From contig JAHFQY010000007.1 in the NCBI GenBank assembly GCA_023259065.1, positions 1-50,800 of the forward strand: 50,800 bases of DNA, in the 5' to 3' direction. Below, piece by piece: positions 18,082 through 26,463 of this stretch. Within the stretch, counting starts at the first letter, position 1; each line of letters begins with the position of its first letter. Under the pieces are notes generated by a model. That model had not been told where the DNA came from and did no database searches. It saw only the letters and a list, made by a program, of their open reading frames with translations. This DNA comes from Nitrosomonadales bacterium (GTDB lineage Bacteria; Pseudomonadota; Gammaproteobacteria; Burkholderiales; Gallionellaceae). The translations under genes and the position numbers were made by a program.

Positions 18082-18438
18082 ATGCAAATCCCATTGCAAA
18101 TTACCGTACGCGACATCGCACCTTCAGAGGCACTGGAAACCCACATTCGCGAGAAAGCCAAAAAGCTGGATGAGTTTTTTGAGCACGTTATTTCATGCCG
18201 TGTGGTTGTTGAAATGCCGCACAAGCATCATCATCAGGGCAAGGAGTACAACGTGCGCATCAACCTCGGCGTCCCCGGGCGCGAGATTGTGGTCAACCGC
18301 GACCGTGATGAAGATGTCTATGTTGCCTTGCGCAATGCATTTGATGCGGCCAAACGCCAGCTTGAAGATTATGTGCGCCAGCTACGTGGCGATGTGAAAA
18401 CGCATGAGCCAAAACAGGCGGCAGAAAACAACGATTAA
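18082..18438 (+). CDS. hpf: Ribosome hibernation promoting factor, short form (HPF/RaiA)
   Basis: A 118-residue protein of the ribosome-associated hibernation family, which binds the 30S decoding region in slow growth. The start MQIPLQITVRDIAPSEALETHIREKAKKL and the core RVVVEMPHKHHHQGKEYNVRINLGVPGREIVVNR fit the family, as does VYVALRNAFDAAKRQLEDY. The tail is short, so it is not the long dimerising form. TAGGAG lies before the ATG. It is not next to rpoN/ptsN here, unlike the common proteobacterial arrangement. Confidence 0.92.
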   Translation: MQIPLQITVRDIAPSEALETHIREKAKKLDEFFEHVISCRVVVEMPHKHHHQGKEYNVRINLGVPGREIVVNRDRDEDVYVALRNAFDAAKRQLEDYVRQLRGDVKTHEPKQAAENND

Positions 18439-18467
18439 TCTGTCTGATCAAGCAGCATTACGCGAAA

Positions 18468-18500
18468 CAAGAAGGGCAAGCCACAGGCTTGCCCTTCTTG
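18468..18500. terminator. Hairpin between convergent hpf and yceI-like genes
   Basis: A perfect 15-bp stem, CAAGAAGGGCAAGCC and GGCTTGCCCTTCTTG, with an ACA loop. Neither side has a long T-run, but its position between convergent stops suggests a shared terminator. Confidence 0.65.
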
Positions 18501-18520
18501 CTTTGGAGCCGCAGAAAAAG

Positions 18521-19093
18521 TTAGTCCTTGTATGCCTCGATTTCAAATACCAGCTTGATGTCATCACCAATAGCCGGCAGGCCATATTTCATGCCGAAGT
18601 CCGAGCGTTTGATCTGTGCGCTGGCAGCTGCGCCACAGAGCTCCTTTTTGTTCATGGGATTGGTGCCGCATTTGAAGGCATCAATGGCCAGTGTTACCGG
18701 TTTGCTTACGCCCAGCATGGTGAGGTTGCCTTCCACGCTGGCCGGCATATCCCCCTTGAATTTGATGCTGCTCGACTTGAAGGTGATTTTCGGATTTTCG
18801 GCCACATTGAAAAAATCGGGTGACCTCAGGTGGTCATCGCGCTTGGCATGGCCGGTGGTTAGAGAGGCAGCCTCGATGCTGATATCCACCGTGCCATTCT
18901 TTGCCGCGCGATCCAGGGTTACCTTGCCGCTGCTTTGATCGAAGCGCCCCTGCATGGTGGAAAAGCCCAGGTGGCTGATGCTGAAATGCGGGTAAGTATG
19001 ATTGGGATCGACGGTGTAAGAATCACTGGCGTGTGCAGCCAGTGGCAGGGTGGTGATAAGCAGCAGTGCGGCTAACGAGCTTTGTTTCATCAT
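18521..19093 (-). CDS. YceI-family periplasmic protein
   Basis: A 190-residue secreted protein. A signal peptide (LAALLLITTLPLAAHA) is followed by SYTVDPNHTYPHFSISHLGFSTMQGRF, the classical opening of the YceI lipocalin-like beta-barrel that binds isoprenoid or polyprenyl lipids. Further family motifs are DRAAKNGTVDISIEAASLTTG and HLRSPDFFNVAENPKITFKS. The ATG at 19093 has AGGAG seven bases upstream; a longer open frame to 19324 is just read-through from upstream. The ligand is unknown. Confidence 0.9.
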   Translation of the reverse strand: MMKQSSLAALLLITTLPLAAHASDSYTVDPNHTYPHFSISHLGFSTMQGRFDQSSGKVTLDRAAKNGTVDISIEAASLTTGHAKRDDHLRSPDFFNVAENPKITFKSSSIKFKGDMPASVEGNLTMLGVSKPVTLAIDAFKCGTNPMNKKELCGAAASAQIKRSDFGMKYGLPAIGDDIKLVFEIEAYKD

Positions 19094-19125
19094 GGCGTTT
19101 CTCCTGTAAGTTACAACGTAAGGAA

Positions 19126-19941
19126 CTAAAACGGTGGCGTGCCGTTGACACGCCAGCTCAGATACACGGCACCTGCTGCAAATACCAGAGCGGCAGCAGA
19201 CAGCAGCATGGATTGTACCCATACCCCCAGTTTTTCCGACACCGGGATTTTTGCAGCCAGTGGAATGGCCGCCAGTGCGGGCAGGGCATACCAGGGCAGG
19301 CGTGCCGTGAGCACGGCCAGGCAAGCCAGCAGGCCGCTAATAAGCGCCAGTGGCAGGGTAAAGGTGCGGCCGCACGGCAGCAGGCTGTTGCTGATGAACA
19401 TGATCAGCAGGTAAGCCATGCTTGCCGCACCCAGCGCCAGGCCAAACTGCCCGAGCAGGGCGGAAGCACCCACCAATACCGTCAGCCCGGTGCCCAGCCC
19501 CAATGCCATGCCAGCACTGGCAGCGCGGACTGGTGATTCATGCAGGGTATCCATCCAGAACACCAGCCAGCCCACATACAGTGCGCAAGCTGTCCCCCAT
19601 TCAAGTGCCGTGCCGAGAGGTTGCTGCTGCAACACGCGCACGCATACGCACACCGCTGCGGCAGCCGCCAATGTACTTAGCACAGGGCGCCACAAGGATG
19701 AATTCAACAGCATCAGCGGAATGGCGATGGCGCCCGAAGCGATACCCAGCCAGATGATTTTGCGTGTGCTGGTGAGCGGCTCGTAGCCAAAGCCGCTGAC
19801 CAGATAAACCGTGATGGCGAAGCCGGCAACAATGGCCAGGCCGCTCAGGCGCAGGCGTTGCAACAGCTCGGCGGTGAGCAATGCCACCAGAAACGGAGCG
19901 ATACCGGCCTGGAAGGCCGGATGGGTAAGCAGTGCGTGCAA
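19126..19941 (-). CDS. Integral membrane protein of unknown function
   Basis: A 271-residue, very hydrophobic protein with about eight predicted transmembrane helices (for example LLQRLRLSGLAIVAGFAITVYL, LSTLAAAAAVCVCVRVL and LISGLLACLAVL). I recognise no family motif or catalytic residue. It ends about 30 bases upstream of the yceI-like gene on the same strand, so the two may be co-transcribed. It is divergent from the AEC transporter across about 85 bases. Confidence 0.75.
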   Translation of the reverse strand: MHALLTHPAFQAGIAPFLVALLTAELLQRLRLSGLAIVAGFAITVYLVSGFGYEPLTSTRKIIWLGIASGAIAIPLMLLNSSLWRPVLSTLAAAAAVCVCVRVLQQQPLGTALEWGTACALYVGWLVFWMDTLHESPVRAASAGMALGLGTGLTVLVGASALLGQFGLALGAASMAYLLIMFISNSLLPCGRTFTLPLALISGLLACLAVLTARLPWYALPALAAIPLAAKIPVSEKLGVWVQSMLLSAAALVFAAGAVYLSWRVNGTPPF

Positions 19942-20027
19942 TTGGGTTCTCCCTGGAATCTGAAGTGTGCGCTAGTGTATCATCGGAAAATCCACTTTGA
20001 ACCACACGCAGCCCTGCTGCTTGCAAC

Positions 20028-20933
20028 ATGAGCAACCTGATATTACTTATCCTCTGTTTTGTCGCGGGCATCCTGCTGCGCCGTTCCGGGCGCATGCCCG
20101 AACAGGCGCCGGTCACGCTTAACAGCTTCATCATTCATGTGTCCGTCCCAGCGCTGGCATTGCTGTATCTGCATGACCTCAAATTCAGCGGCGACATCAT
20201 TCTGGTGGTGGCCATGGCGTGGATTTATTTCGGTATGGCCGCCGCTTTCTTCTGGTGGATGGGGCGCAGGATGAATTTGCCGCGCCCGACCGTGGGTGCG
20301 CTAATGCTTACCGGCGGCATGGGTAACACAGCCTTCTTCGGTCTGCCCATGATCGAGGCCTATTACGGCCATCAGGGCATCGCCACCGGCATCCTTATCG
20401 ACCAGACCGGCTCGTTCCTGGTTCTCTCCACGCTTGGCATTATCGTGGCCGGGGTGTATTCCAGCGGCCGCCCTTCTGCCTCGGAAATTGCCCGCCGCAT
20501 CGTGCAGTTCCCGCCCTTTATTTCCATGATCGTCGCCTTCCTGCTGATCCCCATGGATTACCCCGAGTGGCTCAGCGCCGTGCTCAAACGCCTGGGCGAC
20601 ACCCTGGCGCCGCTGGCGCTGCTCTCCGTCGGCTTGCAGCTGCGCCTGGGCCACCTGCGCGGCAATTGCTGCGGACTTGCGCTGGGCCTGTTCTTCAAGC
20701 TGCTGCTCGCGCCGCTGGTGATTTACCTGTTGTATGTGCACCTGCTGGGTGCGCACGGCACGGCGATACAAGTCACCATCTTTGAAGCCGCCATGCCGCC
20801 GATGATTACCGCTGCGATTATTGCCAGTGAGCATGATCTTGATCCGGAACTGTCCACCCTGATGGTGGCGGTGGGCTTGCCGCTTTCCTTTATCACCTTG
20901 CCGGCATGGTGGTGGGTGATGCAGGGAGTGTAG
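20028..20933 (+). CDS. AEC (auxin efflux carrier) family transporter
   Basis: A 301-residue membrane protein with about ten helices in two inverted halves. Family features include LNSFIIHVSVPALALLYL, GGMGNTAFFGLPMIEAYYG and the second-half APLALLSVGLQLRLG, and EAAMPPMITAAIIASEHDLDPEL. Bacterial AEC members move small organic anions such as malate or malonate. The substrate here is unknown; closeness to the glyoxylate aminotransferase and glcDEF genes makes a two- or three-carbon acid worth considering, but that is inference. A terminator follows. Confidence 0.88.
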   Translation: MSNLILLILCFVAGILLRRSGRMPEQAPVTLNSFIIHVSVPALALLYLHDLKFSGDIILVVAMAWIYFGMAAAFFWWMGRRMNLPRPTVGALMLTGGMGNTAFFGLPMIEAYYGHQGIATGILIDQTGSFLVLSTLGIIVAGVYSSGRPSASEIARRIVQFPPFISMIVAFLLIPMDYPEWLSAVLKRLGDTLAPLALLSVGLQLRLGHLRGNCCGLALGLFFKLLLAPLVIYLLYVHLLGAHGTAIQVTIFEAAMPPMITAAIIASEHDLDPELSTLMVAVGLPLSFITLPAWWWVMQGV

Positions 20934-20943
20934 CTGGCGCAAT

Positions 20944-20977
20944 AAAAAACCCGCACGAGGCGGGTTTTTTGTTTTTC
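20944..20977. terminator. Bidirectional terminator between AEC transporter and aminotransferase
   Basis: AAAAAACCCGC and GCGGGTTTTTT with an ACGAG loop, followed by GTTTTT. The A-run and T-run symmetry suits termination of both convergent genes. Confidence 0.9.
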
Positions 20978-20991
20978 ATCCCAAGCTTTGC

Positions 20992-22173
20992 TTAGCCGGC
21001 AAATACCTTCTGCGCAGCCGCCACCGCCACGCCATTTTTCACCGGGGCCTTGAAGCGGCCGAGGATGTCGTCCAGCGCAGCCAGGCACAGCAGGATGTTG
21101 CGCTGGTTGCTGGCGTGGCCCATCAGGCCGATACGCCATACCTTGCCGGCCATCACGCCCAGGCCCGCGCCGATTTCCAGCTGGTATTCATTCAGCAGCG
21201 CGTTGCGCACCGCCGCATCGTCCACGCCCTCGGGTATGGTGAGCGCATTCAGCTGCGGCAGGCGCTCGCCTTCAGGCACCACGAATTTCAGTCCCATGGC
21301 TTCCAGGCCGGCGCGCAGGGCGAGGTGATTCCTGTGGTGGCGTGCCCAGGAGTTCTCCAGGCCTTCTTCCTGCAAAATCACCAGCGACTCGTGCAGGCCG
21401 TATAGTGCGTTGATCGGCGCGGTATGGTGGTAGGCGCGCTTGGTCGCGCCGCCCCAGTAGCCCATCACCAGGTTGAGGTCCATGAACCAGCTCTGCACCT
21501 TGCTCTTGCGGTTCTTGATTTTCTCCAGTGCGCGCGCGCTGAAGCTCACCGGCGACAGGCCGGGCGTGCATGACAGGCATTTCTGCGTGCCGGAGTAGAT
21601 GGCGTCAATTTCCCACTCATCCACCTTGAGTGGTGAACCTGTCAGCGAGGTGACGGCGTCGACGATAGTGAGGCAGCCGTATTTGTGCGCGATGGCCACC
21701 AGCGTCTTGGCATCGGAGATGGCGCCGGTGGAAGTCTCGGCATGCACGAAGGCAACCACCTTGGTGTCGAGATTGGCCTTAAGCGCATCTTCCAGCTTTT
21801 GCGGATCAACCGCGCGGCCCCAGTCGTCCTGTACCATCACCGCGATGCCGCCGCAGCGCTCCACGTTCTCCTTCATGCGCCCGCCGAACACGCCGTTCTG
21901 GCACACGATCACCTTGTCGCCGGGCTCCACCAGATTGACGAAGCAGGTTTCCATGCCGGCCGAGCCGGGTGCGGAAATCGGCATGGTCAAATCGTTCTGG
22001 GTCTGGAAGGCGTATTTCAGCAGCTCCTTCATTTCATCCATCATGTTGACGAACAGCGGGTCGAGGTGGCCCAGGGTGGGGCGCGCCATTGCGCCAAGCA
22101 CGCGCGGGCTCACATCGGAAGGGCCGGGGCCCATCAGAATGCGCTGGGGAGGATGAAATGATTTGATTGCCAT
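20992..22173 (-). CDS. Serine/alanine-glyoxylate aminotransferase (class V, PLP-dependent)
   Basis: A 393-residue cytosolic enzyme that transaminates glyoxylate to glycine with serine or alanine as donor. The N-terminal motif LMGPGPSDVSPRVLGAM and the PLP lysine in SGTQKCLSC (about Lys198), with DAVTSLTG just before it, identify the family. Its closeness to glcDEF (same strand, downstream across a repeat-containing gap of 183 bases) indicates glycolate salvage: glycolate to glyoxylate to glycine. Such a pathway is expected in autotrophs with RubisCO. The amino donor cannot be decided from sequence. Confidence 0.92.
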   Translation of the reverse strand: MAIKSFHPPQRILMGPGPSDVSPRVLGAMARPTLGHLDPLFVNMMDEMKELLKYAFQTQNDLTMPISAPGSAGMETCFVNLVEPGDKVIVCQNGVFGGRMKENVERCGGIAVMVQDDWGRAVDPQKLEDALKANLDTKVVAFVHAETSTGAISDAKTLVAIAHKYGCLTIVDAVTSLTGSPLKVDEWEIDAIYSGTQKCLSCTPGLSPVSFSARALEKIKNRKSKVQSWFMDLNLVMGYWGGATKRAYHHTAPINALYGLHESLVILQEEGLENSWARHHRNHLALRAGLEAMGLKFVVPEGERLPQLNALTIPEGVDDAAVRNALLNEYQLEIGAGLGVMAGKVWRIGLMGHASNQRNILLCLAALDDILGRFKAPVKNGVAVAAAQKVFAG

Positions 22174-22240
22174 GATGTTTCCTTTCGGTTTTAGAGATGT
22201 TTCAAGTTGTAATGGTCGTATTGCTTGATGCTGTGATGCA

Positions 22241-22316
22241 AACCCCTCCCAGCCTCCCCTTGTCAGGGGAGGAGCCGCTCTGTTCTCCCCCTGACAAGGG
22301 GGAGCTAGAGGGGGTT
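22241..22316. repeat. REP-like inverted repeat pair
   Basis: The left arm 22241-22272 and right arm 22285-22316 are imperfect inverted copies about 31 bases long. Each contains its own inner hairpin (CTCCCC-TTGTCA-GGGGAG and CTCCCCCT-GACA-AGGGGGAG). It lies between glcF and the aminotransferase gene. The build is that of a small palindromic repetitive extragenic element. Confidence 0.75.
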
Positions 22317-22356
22317 GGGTGTATTCTCTGTGGCAAAATCTTTTTGCTGCTCTTCA

Positions 22357-23574
22357 TCAAATATTTCTTGCTTCAAGTAGTTCTATCCAGTGCTTCACCG
22401 GAATCTGGCTCGCGCCTTCCAGGTGCAGCTGGCAGCCAATGTTGGCGGTGACTATTACCTCGGGCTTACCCTGTGCCAGGGCCGCCAGTTTGTTGTCCAG
22501 CAGTTGCTGCGACAAGGCCGGTTGCAGCAATGTGTAAGTGCCGGCTGCGCCGCAGCACAGGTGGCTATTGGCCACCGCGGTCAGCGTGTAGCCGCAGCGC
22601 TGCAAAATATCCTCCACCACGCCGCCCAGTTTCTGCCCGTGTTGCAGGGTGCAGGAGGACTGGCAGGCAACGCGCATGCCTTTGCCGATGTCGGCAAAGC
22701 GCTCCAGATCCTCGCCGCGCAAGATCTCGCTCAAGTCGCGGGTGAGGGTGCTGATGTGCGCGGCCTTGGCGGCATAGGCCGCATCGTGCTTGAGCGCATG
22801 GCTGTAGTCTTTCACCATGGCGCCGCAGCCGCTGGCGGTCATCACGATGGCTTCAACTCCCTGCTCCACCATAGGCCACCATGCGTCGATATTGCGGCGC
22901 ATTTTCTCGCGCGCCTGGTCGGCCTCGGCCAGATGCTGGTGCAGAGCGCCGCAGCAGCCGGCCTCCGCCGCGCTGAACAGGCTGATGCCGAGCCGGTCCA
23001 GCACGCGCGCGGCCGCGGCATTGGTATCGGGGGCGGAGAGCGATTGCACGCAGCCCTCGAGAACCAGCATGCGGCGTGCGTGGCGTGGCTGCGGGCGCGG
23101 GCCGGCCTTGAGCGCGCGCGGCAACTTGCGGCGCAGTGCAGCGGGCAGGAAAGGGCGCGCCAATTGCCCCAGCTTCAGTGCGCTACGCAAGCGGGCCGGG
23201 TGGGGCAGCACTGCCAGCAAGGTGCGTCGCATGGCGGCAGCCCACCATGGGCGCGGCGCGCGCTCATCAATGATGTGGCGCCCGATGTCGACCAGGCGCC
23301 CGTATTGCACGCCGGACGGGCAGGTGGTTTCGCAGGAGCGGCAGGTCAGGCAGCGGTCCAGGTGCAAACGCGTTTTTGCACCGGAGTGTTTGCCTTCAAG
23401 CATTTCCTTGATCAGGTAGATGCGTCCGCGCGGCCCGTCCAGTTCGGAACCCAGCAGCTGGTAGGTGGGGCAGGTGGCGTTGCAGAAGCCGCAGTGCACG
23501 CAGGCGCGCAGGATGTCATTCGCTTCGGCGACATCGCTGCGTTGCAACAGGCTGGGAGGAATGGATGTTTGCAT
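22357..23574 (-). CDS. glcF: Glycolate oxidase iron-sulfur subunit GlcF
   Basis: A 405-residue subunit of the membrane-associated glycolate dehydrogenase GlcDEF, which passes electrons from glycolate oxidation toward the quinone pool. Two ferredoxin-type [4Fe-4S] motifs are at residues 25-35 (CVHCGFCNATCP) and 75-85 (CLTCRSCETTCP). The C-terminal half has the CCG-type cysteine clusters (AGCCGALH, LCCGAAGTY) of the family. It follows glcE after a three-base gap. Confidence 0.95.
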   Translation of the reverse strand: MQTSIPPSLLQRSDVAEANDILRACVHCGFCNATCPTYQLLGSELDGPRGRIYLIKEMLEGKHSGAKTRLHLDRCLTCRSCETTCPSGVQYGRLVDIGRHIIDERAPRPWWAAAMRRTLLAVLPHPARLRSALKLGQLARPFLPAALRRKLPRALKAGPRPQPRHARRMLVLEGCVQSLSAPDTNAAAARVLDRLGISLFSAAEAGCCGALHQHLAEADQAREKMRRNIDAWWPMVEQGVEAIVMTASGCGAMVKDYSHALKHDAAYAAKAAHISTLTRDLSEILRGEDLERFADIGKGMRVACQSSCTLQHGQKLGGVVEDILQRCGYTLTAVANSHLCCGAAGTYTLLQPALSQQLLDNKLAALAQGKPEVIVTANIGCQLHLEGASQIPVKHWIELLEARNI

Positions 23575-23577
23575 GTT

Positions 23578-24642
23578 CTACAAGCCCGGATACATGCGCC
23601 CGCGGTTGAAAATGGCGTGCGGGTCGAAACTGTTTTTCAGGCGCTGGTGGATGGTGAGCAGGGGGGCGCTCAGTGTTGCAAACACTTCGTCATGCGAGTC
23701 ATGGCTGCGGAAGCAGGTGACATGGCCGCCCACCGCCGCCACACGCTCGCGTATCTTTGCCACAGGCTCATCGCTCACCAGCCAGCGCTGCGCACCTCCC
23801 CAGTCCAGCAGCCAGCTTCCCGCGATGGGCAGGGGCGCGCTGTCGGGCTTGACCATGACGCGATACAAGGGCGCGTCGCTGTGGAAAAACGGCAGCTGCT
23901 GTTCACGCAAGGTATGCCAGAACGGCGCGGCCTTCTCGAGCACTTCACCACCCAGATGCTCGTGCGCATGCTTCACCGCCTGCTCGCTGCCGGCCAGGCG
24001 TATGTGGCATTGCCCGGCGTGGTAGCAGGCGGCGTCCACCGGCACCGGCTGCGACAGCAACTGGCTCATGCGCTGGATGGCCTCTTGCTGCGGGCATTCG
24101 TGTATCAGGGTTAGGCTGGCTGCCGGGCGTGGCAATACTTTCATGCTGATTTCCAGCAGCACGCCCAGCGTGCCGTAAGCGCCCGCCATCAGGCGCGACA
24201 CATCGTAGCCGGCGACGTTTTTCATTACCTGGCCCCCGAACTGCAACAGCTCGGCACGGCCATTGATGATCTTGCAGCCCAGCACCGCGTCGCGCGCAGC
24301 ACCGGCATAAGGGCGGCGCGGGCCGGACAGGCCGCAGGCGATGGTGCCGCCCAGCGTGGCGTTCTCGCCGAAATGCGGCGGCTCGAAGGTGAGCATCTGC
24401 CCGGCATCGGAGAGCGCAGTTTCAATCTCGGCGAGCGGTGTGCCGGCACGTGCGCTCAGCACCAGTTCGCGCGGGTCGTATTCAACGATGCCGCGGTGCG
24501 CCGACACGGGCAGCGCCTTCCCCTCGGGATGACGCCCCAGAAAAGTCTTGCTGTTGCCGCCGCAGATGTTCAACGGCGTGCGGGTGTTGATGGCGTCCTG
24601 TACCTGCTGTTGCAGTGCTGCGCTTGAATCCAGATCAGCCAT
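23578..24642 (-). CDS. glcE: Glycolate oxidase FAD-binding subunit GlcE
   Basis: A 354-residue subunit with a PCMH-type FAD domain: NICGGNSKTFLGR, IVEYDPRELVLSARAGTPLAEIE and FGENATLGGTIACGLSGPRRPYAGAARD. It pairs with GlcD. The ATG shares one base with the glcD stop (TGATG), implying coupled translation. The length is normal for the family. Confidence 0.94.
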   Translation of the reverse strand: MADLDSSAALQQQVQDAINTRTPLNICGGNSKTFLGRHPEGKALPVSAHRGIVEYDPRELVLSARAGTPLAEIETALSDAGQMLTFEPPHFGENATLGGTIACGLSGPRRPYAGAARDAVLGCKIINGRAELLQFGGQVMKNVAGYDVSRLMAGAYGTLGVLLEISMKVLPRPAASLTLIHECPQQEAIQRMSQLLSQPVPVDAACYHAGQCHIRLAGSEQAVKHAHEHLGGEVLEKAAPFWHTLREQQLPFFHSDAPLYRVMVKPDSAPLPIAGSWLLDWGGAQRWLVSDEPVAKIRERVAAVGGHVTCFRSHDSHDEVFATLSAPLLTIHQRLKNSFDPHAIFNRGRMYPGL

Positions 24643-26132
24643 CAGTAGCGCTCCAGCTCGGGGTGGGACAGCTGGCCATGATGCACATGCATGGCGCCGA
24701 ATTCGGCACAGCGTTGCAGCGTGGGCACGGCCTTGCCCGGATTGAGCAGGCCAGCGGGGTCAAACGCGGCTTTCACCGCGTGGAACTGGCTAAGCTCGGC
24801 GCTCCTGAACTGGCTGCACATCTGGTCGATCTTCTCCATGCCCACGCCGTGCTCGCCGGTGATGGTGCCGCCAACTTCCACGCATAGCTGCAGGATGCGC
24901 CGGCCAAATTCCTCGGTGCGCGCCAGCTCGCCCGGCTTGTTGGCGTCAAACAGAATCAGCGGGTGCAGGTTGCCGTCGCCGGCATGAAACACATTGGCCA
25001 CGGCCAGTCCATATTCCTGCGACCACTGGCTGATCTGGCGCAACACCTGCGGCAGTTGGCGGCGCGGGATGGTGCCGTCCATGCAGTAGTAATCCGGCGA
25101 AATGCGCCCCACTGCGGGGAAAGCCGATTTGCGCCCCTTCCAGAACAGCTGGCGTTCGGCTTCGTCCACCGCGGTGCGCACCTCGGTGGCGCCGCTTTGC
25201 GTGAGCACGCGGCGCACTGCCATGATGTATTCGGAAACCTCGGCGTTGCTGCCATCCAGCTCGCACAGCAGGATGGCCTCGGCATCGCGCGGGTAGCCGG
25301 CGTGGGCAAAGTCTTCCGCCGCCTGTATCGCCAGCCTGTCCATCATCTCCAGCCCGGCGGGAATGATGCCGGCGGCGATGATGGCGCCCACCGCCTCGCC
25401 CGCTTTCACCACATCGTCAAACGCGGCCAGCACCACCTGTGCGCGTTCCGGCCGCGCCAACAGCTTGACGGTCACCTCGACGATAATGCCCAGCATGCCC
25501 TCGGAGCCGGTCAGCAACGCGAGCAGGTCGTAGCCGGGAGAATCGAGCGTCTCGCTGCCGATGCTGAGCAGCTCACCTTCCATGGTCACCAGCTTGAGCA
25601 TCAGGATGTTGTGCACGGTGAGGCCGTACTTGAGGCAATGCACGCCGCCGGAATTCTCCGCCACATTGCCGCCTATGCTGCAGGCGATCTGCGAGGAGGG
25701 GTCGGGTGCGTAATACATGCCATGCGCTGCGGCCGCTTCCGAGATGGCCAGGTTGCGCACGCCGGGCTGCAGCGTGGCCATGGCGTTGTGCGGGTCGATG
25801 TGCAGGATGCGCGTGAAGCGCGCCAGGCTGAGCAGCACGCCATCGGCCAGCGGCAGGGCGCCGCCGGACAAGCCCGTGCCCGCGCCGCGCGCCACCACCG
25901 GCACCCGCAGCGTGTGGCACAAGCGCATGATGGCCTGTACCTGGGCTATCGTTTCCGGCAACACCACCACCAGCGGCAGGCGGCGATACACCGATAGCGC
26001 ATCGCATTCGAACGGGCGCAGATCCTCGGGGTCGGTCAAGACGGCGCTGCCTGGCAATAATGCAAGAAGCCCGTTGATCAGGGCTTCTTGAGAGAGTGTG
26101 CGGTTGGCAATGGCTGGTGCTGCAACAGTCAT
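24642..26132 (-). CDS. glcD: Glycolate oxidase subunit GlcD
   Basis: A 496-residue flavoprotein catalysing glycolate to glyoxylate. The PCMH FAD-binding domain is at about 55-235 (VARGAGTGLSGGALP, SSQIACSIGGNVAENSGGVHCLKYG), and the C-terminal FAD-linked oxidase domain contains NVFHAGDGNLHPLILFD and the C-terminal GTITGEHGVGMEK. Order glcD-glcE-glcF is canonical. No GlcC-type regulator is adjacent. Confidence 0.96.
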   Translation of the reverse strand: MTVAAPAIANRTLSQEALINGLLALLPGSAVLTDPEDLRPFECDALSVYRRLPLVVVLPETIAQVQAIMRLCHTLRVPVVARGAGTGLSGGALPLADGVLLSLARFTRILHIDPHNAMATLQPGVRNLAISEAAAAHGMYYAPDPSSQIACSIGGNVAENSGGVHCLKYGLTVHNILMLKLVTMEGELLSIGSETLDSPGYDLLALLTGSEGMLGIIVEVTVKLLARPERAQVVLAAFDDVVKAGEAVGAIIAAGIIPAGLEMMDRLAIQAAEDFAHAGYPRDAEAILLCELDGSNAEVSEYIMAVRRVLTQSGATEVRTAVDEAERQLFWKGRKSAFPAVGRISPDYYCMDGTIPRRQLPQVLRQISQWSQEYGLAVANVFHAGDGNLHPLILFDANKPGELARTEEFGRRILQLCVEVGGTITGEHGVGMEKIDQMCSQFRSAELSQFHAVKAAFDPAGLLNPGKAVPTLQRCAEFGAMHVHHGQLSHPELERY

Positions 26133-26463
26133 GCTGAAAGATTGAGTAATTTAGTCAAGATTGAATTTCAACAGACTTTGCCACTAAAAGCAACCCTTGC
26201 CGCGCCTTGCTTGCAGGAGCCTGGAAAAAGCAGTTTTATCCGCAGATTACGAAGATTAACGTCGATTAAACATTGTCCTATCTTCACCGCGCAGCTCACC
26301 CAATAGGCGATCAAGGTTTTTGAAATTTCTGCTTTTTAATCAATTTAATCTGTGTACCCGCAGGGCACAAGAACCTCTTCGAGGTAATCTGCGGACAACT
26401 GCAGTTTTCAGGATGAGCGTGTATCTGCTATCGTCGCGTCTCTCCAAACTCAAGGAACACGAC
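26133..26463. other. Intergenic region with 12-bp inverted repeat
   Basis: This gap of about 330 bases between divergent glcD and the methyltransferase holds no convincing gene. TCCGCAGATTAC (26239-26250) recurs as its exact inverse GTAATCTGCGGA (26384-26395). The inner sequence is A/T-rich and has GAAGATTAACGTCGATTAA opposite TTAATCAATTTAATCTG, so the two ends mirror each other loosely over about 30 bases. It resembles the remains of a small intergenic palindromic element. The promoters for both flanking genes should lie here, but none stands out. Confidence 0.55.

Noticed and set aside
17963..18397. + strand open frame overlapping hpf in another phase
   Set aside because: It is rich in Arg/Thr/Ser with no motif and runs through the hpf promoter region; hpf is the real gene.
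22390..24114. Long + strand open frame (574 codons)
   Set aside because: It lies opposite glcF and glcE, which have clear cofactor motifs. The frame is a high-GC shadow without recognisable domains.
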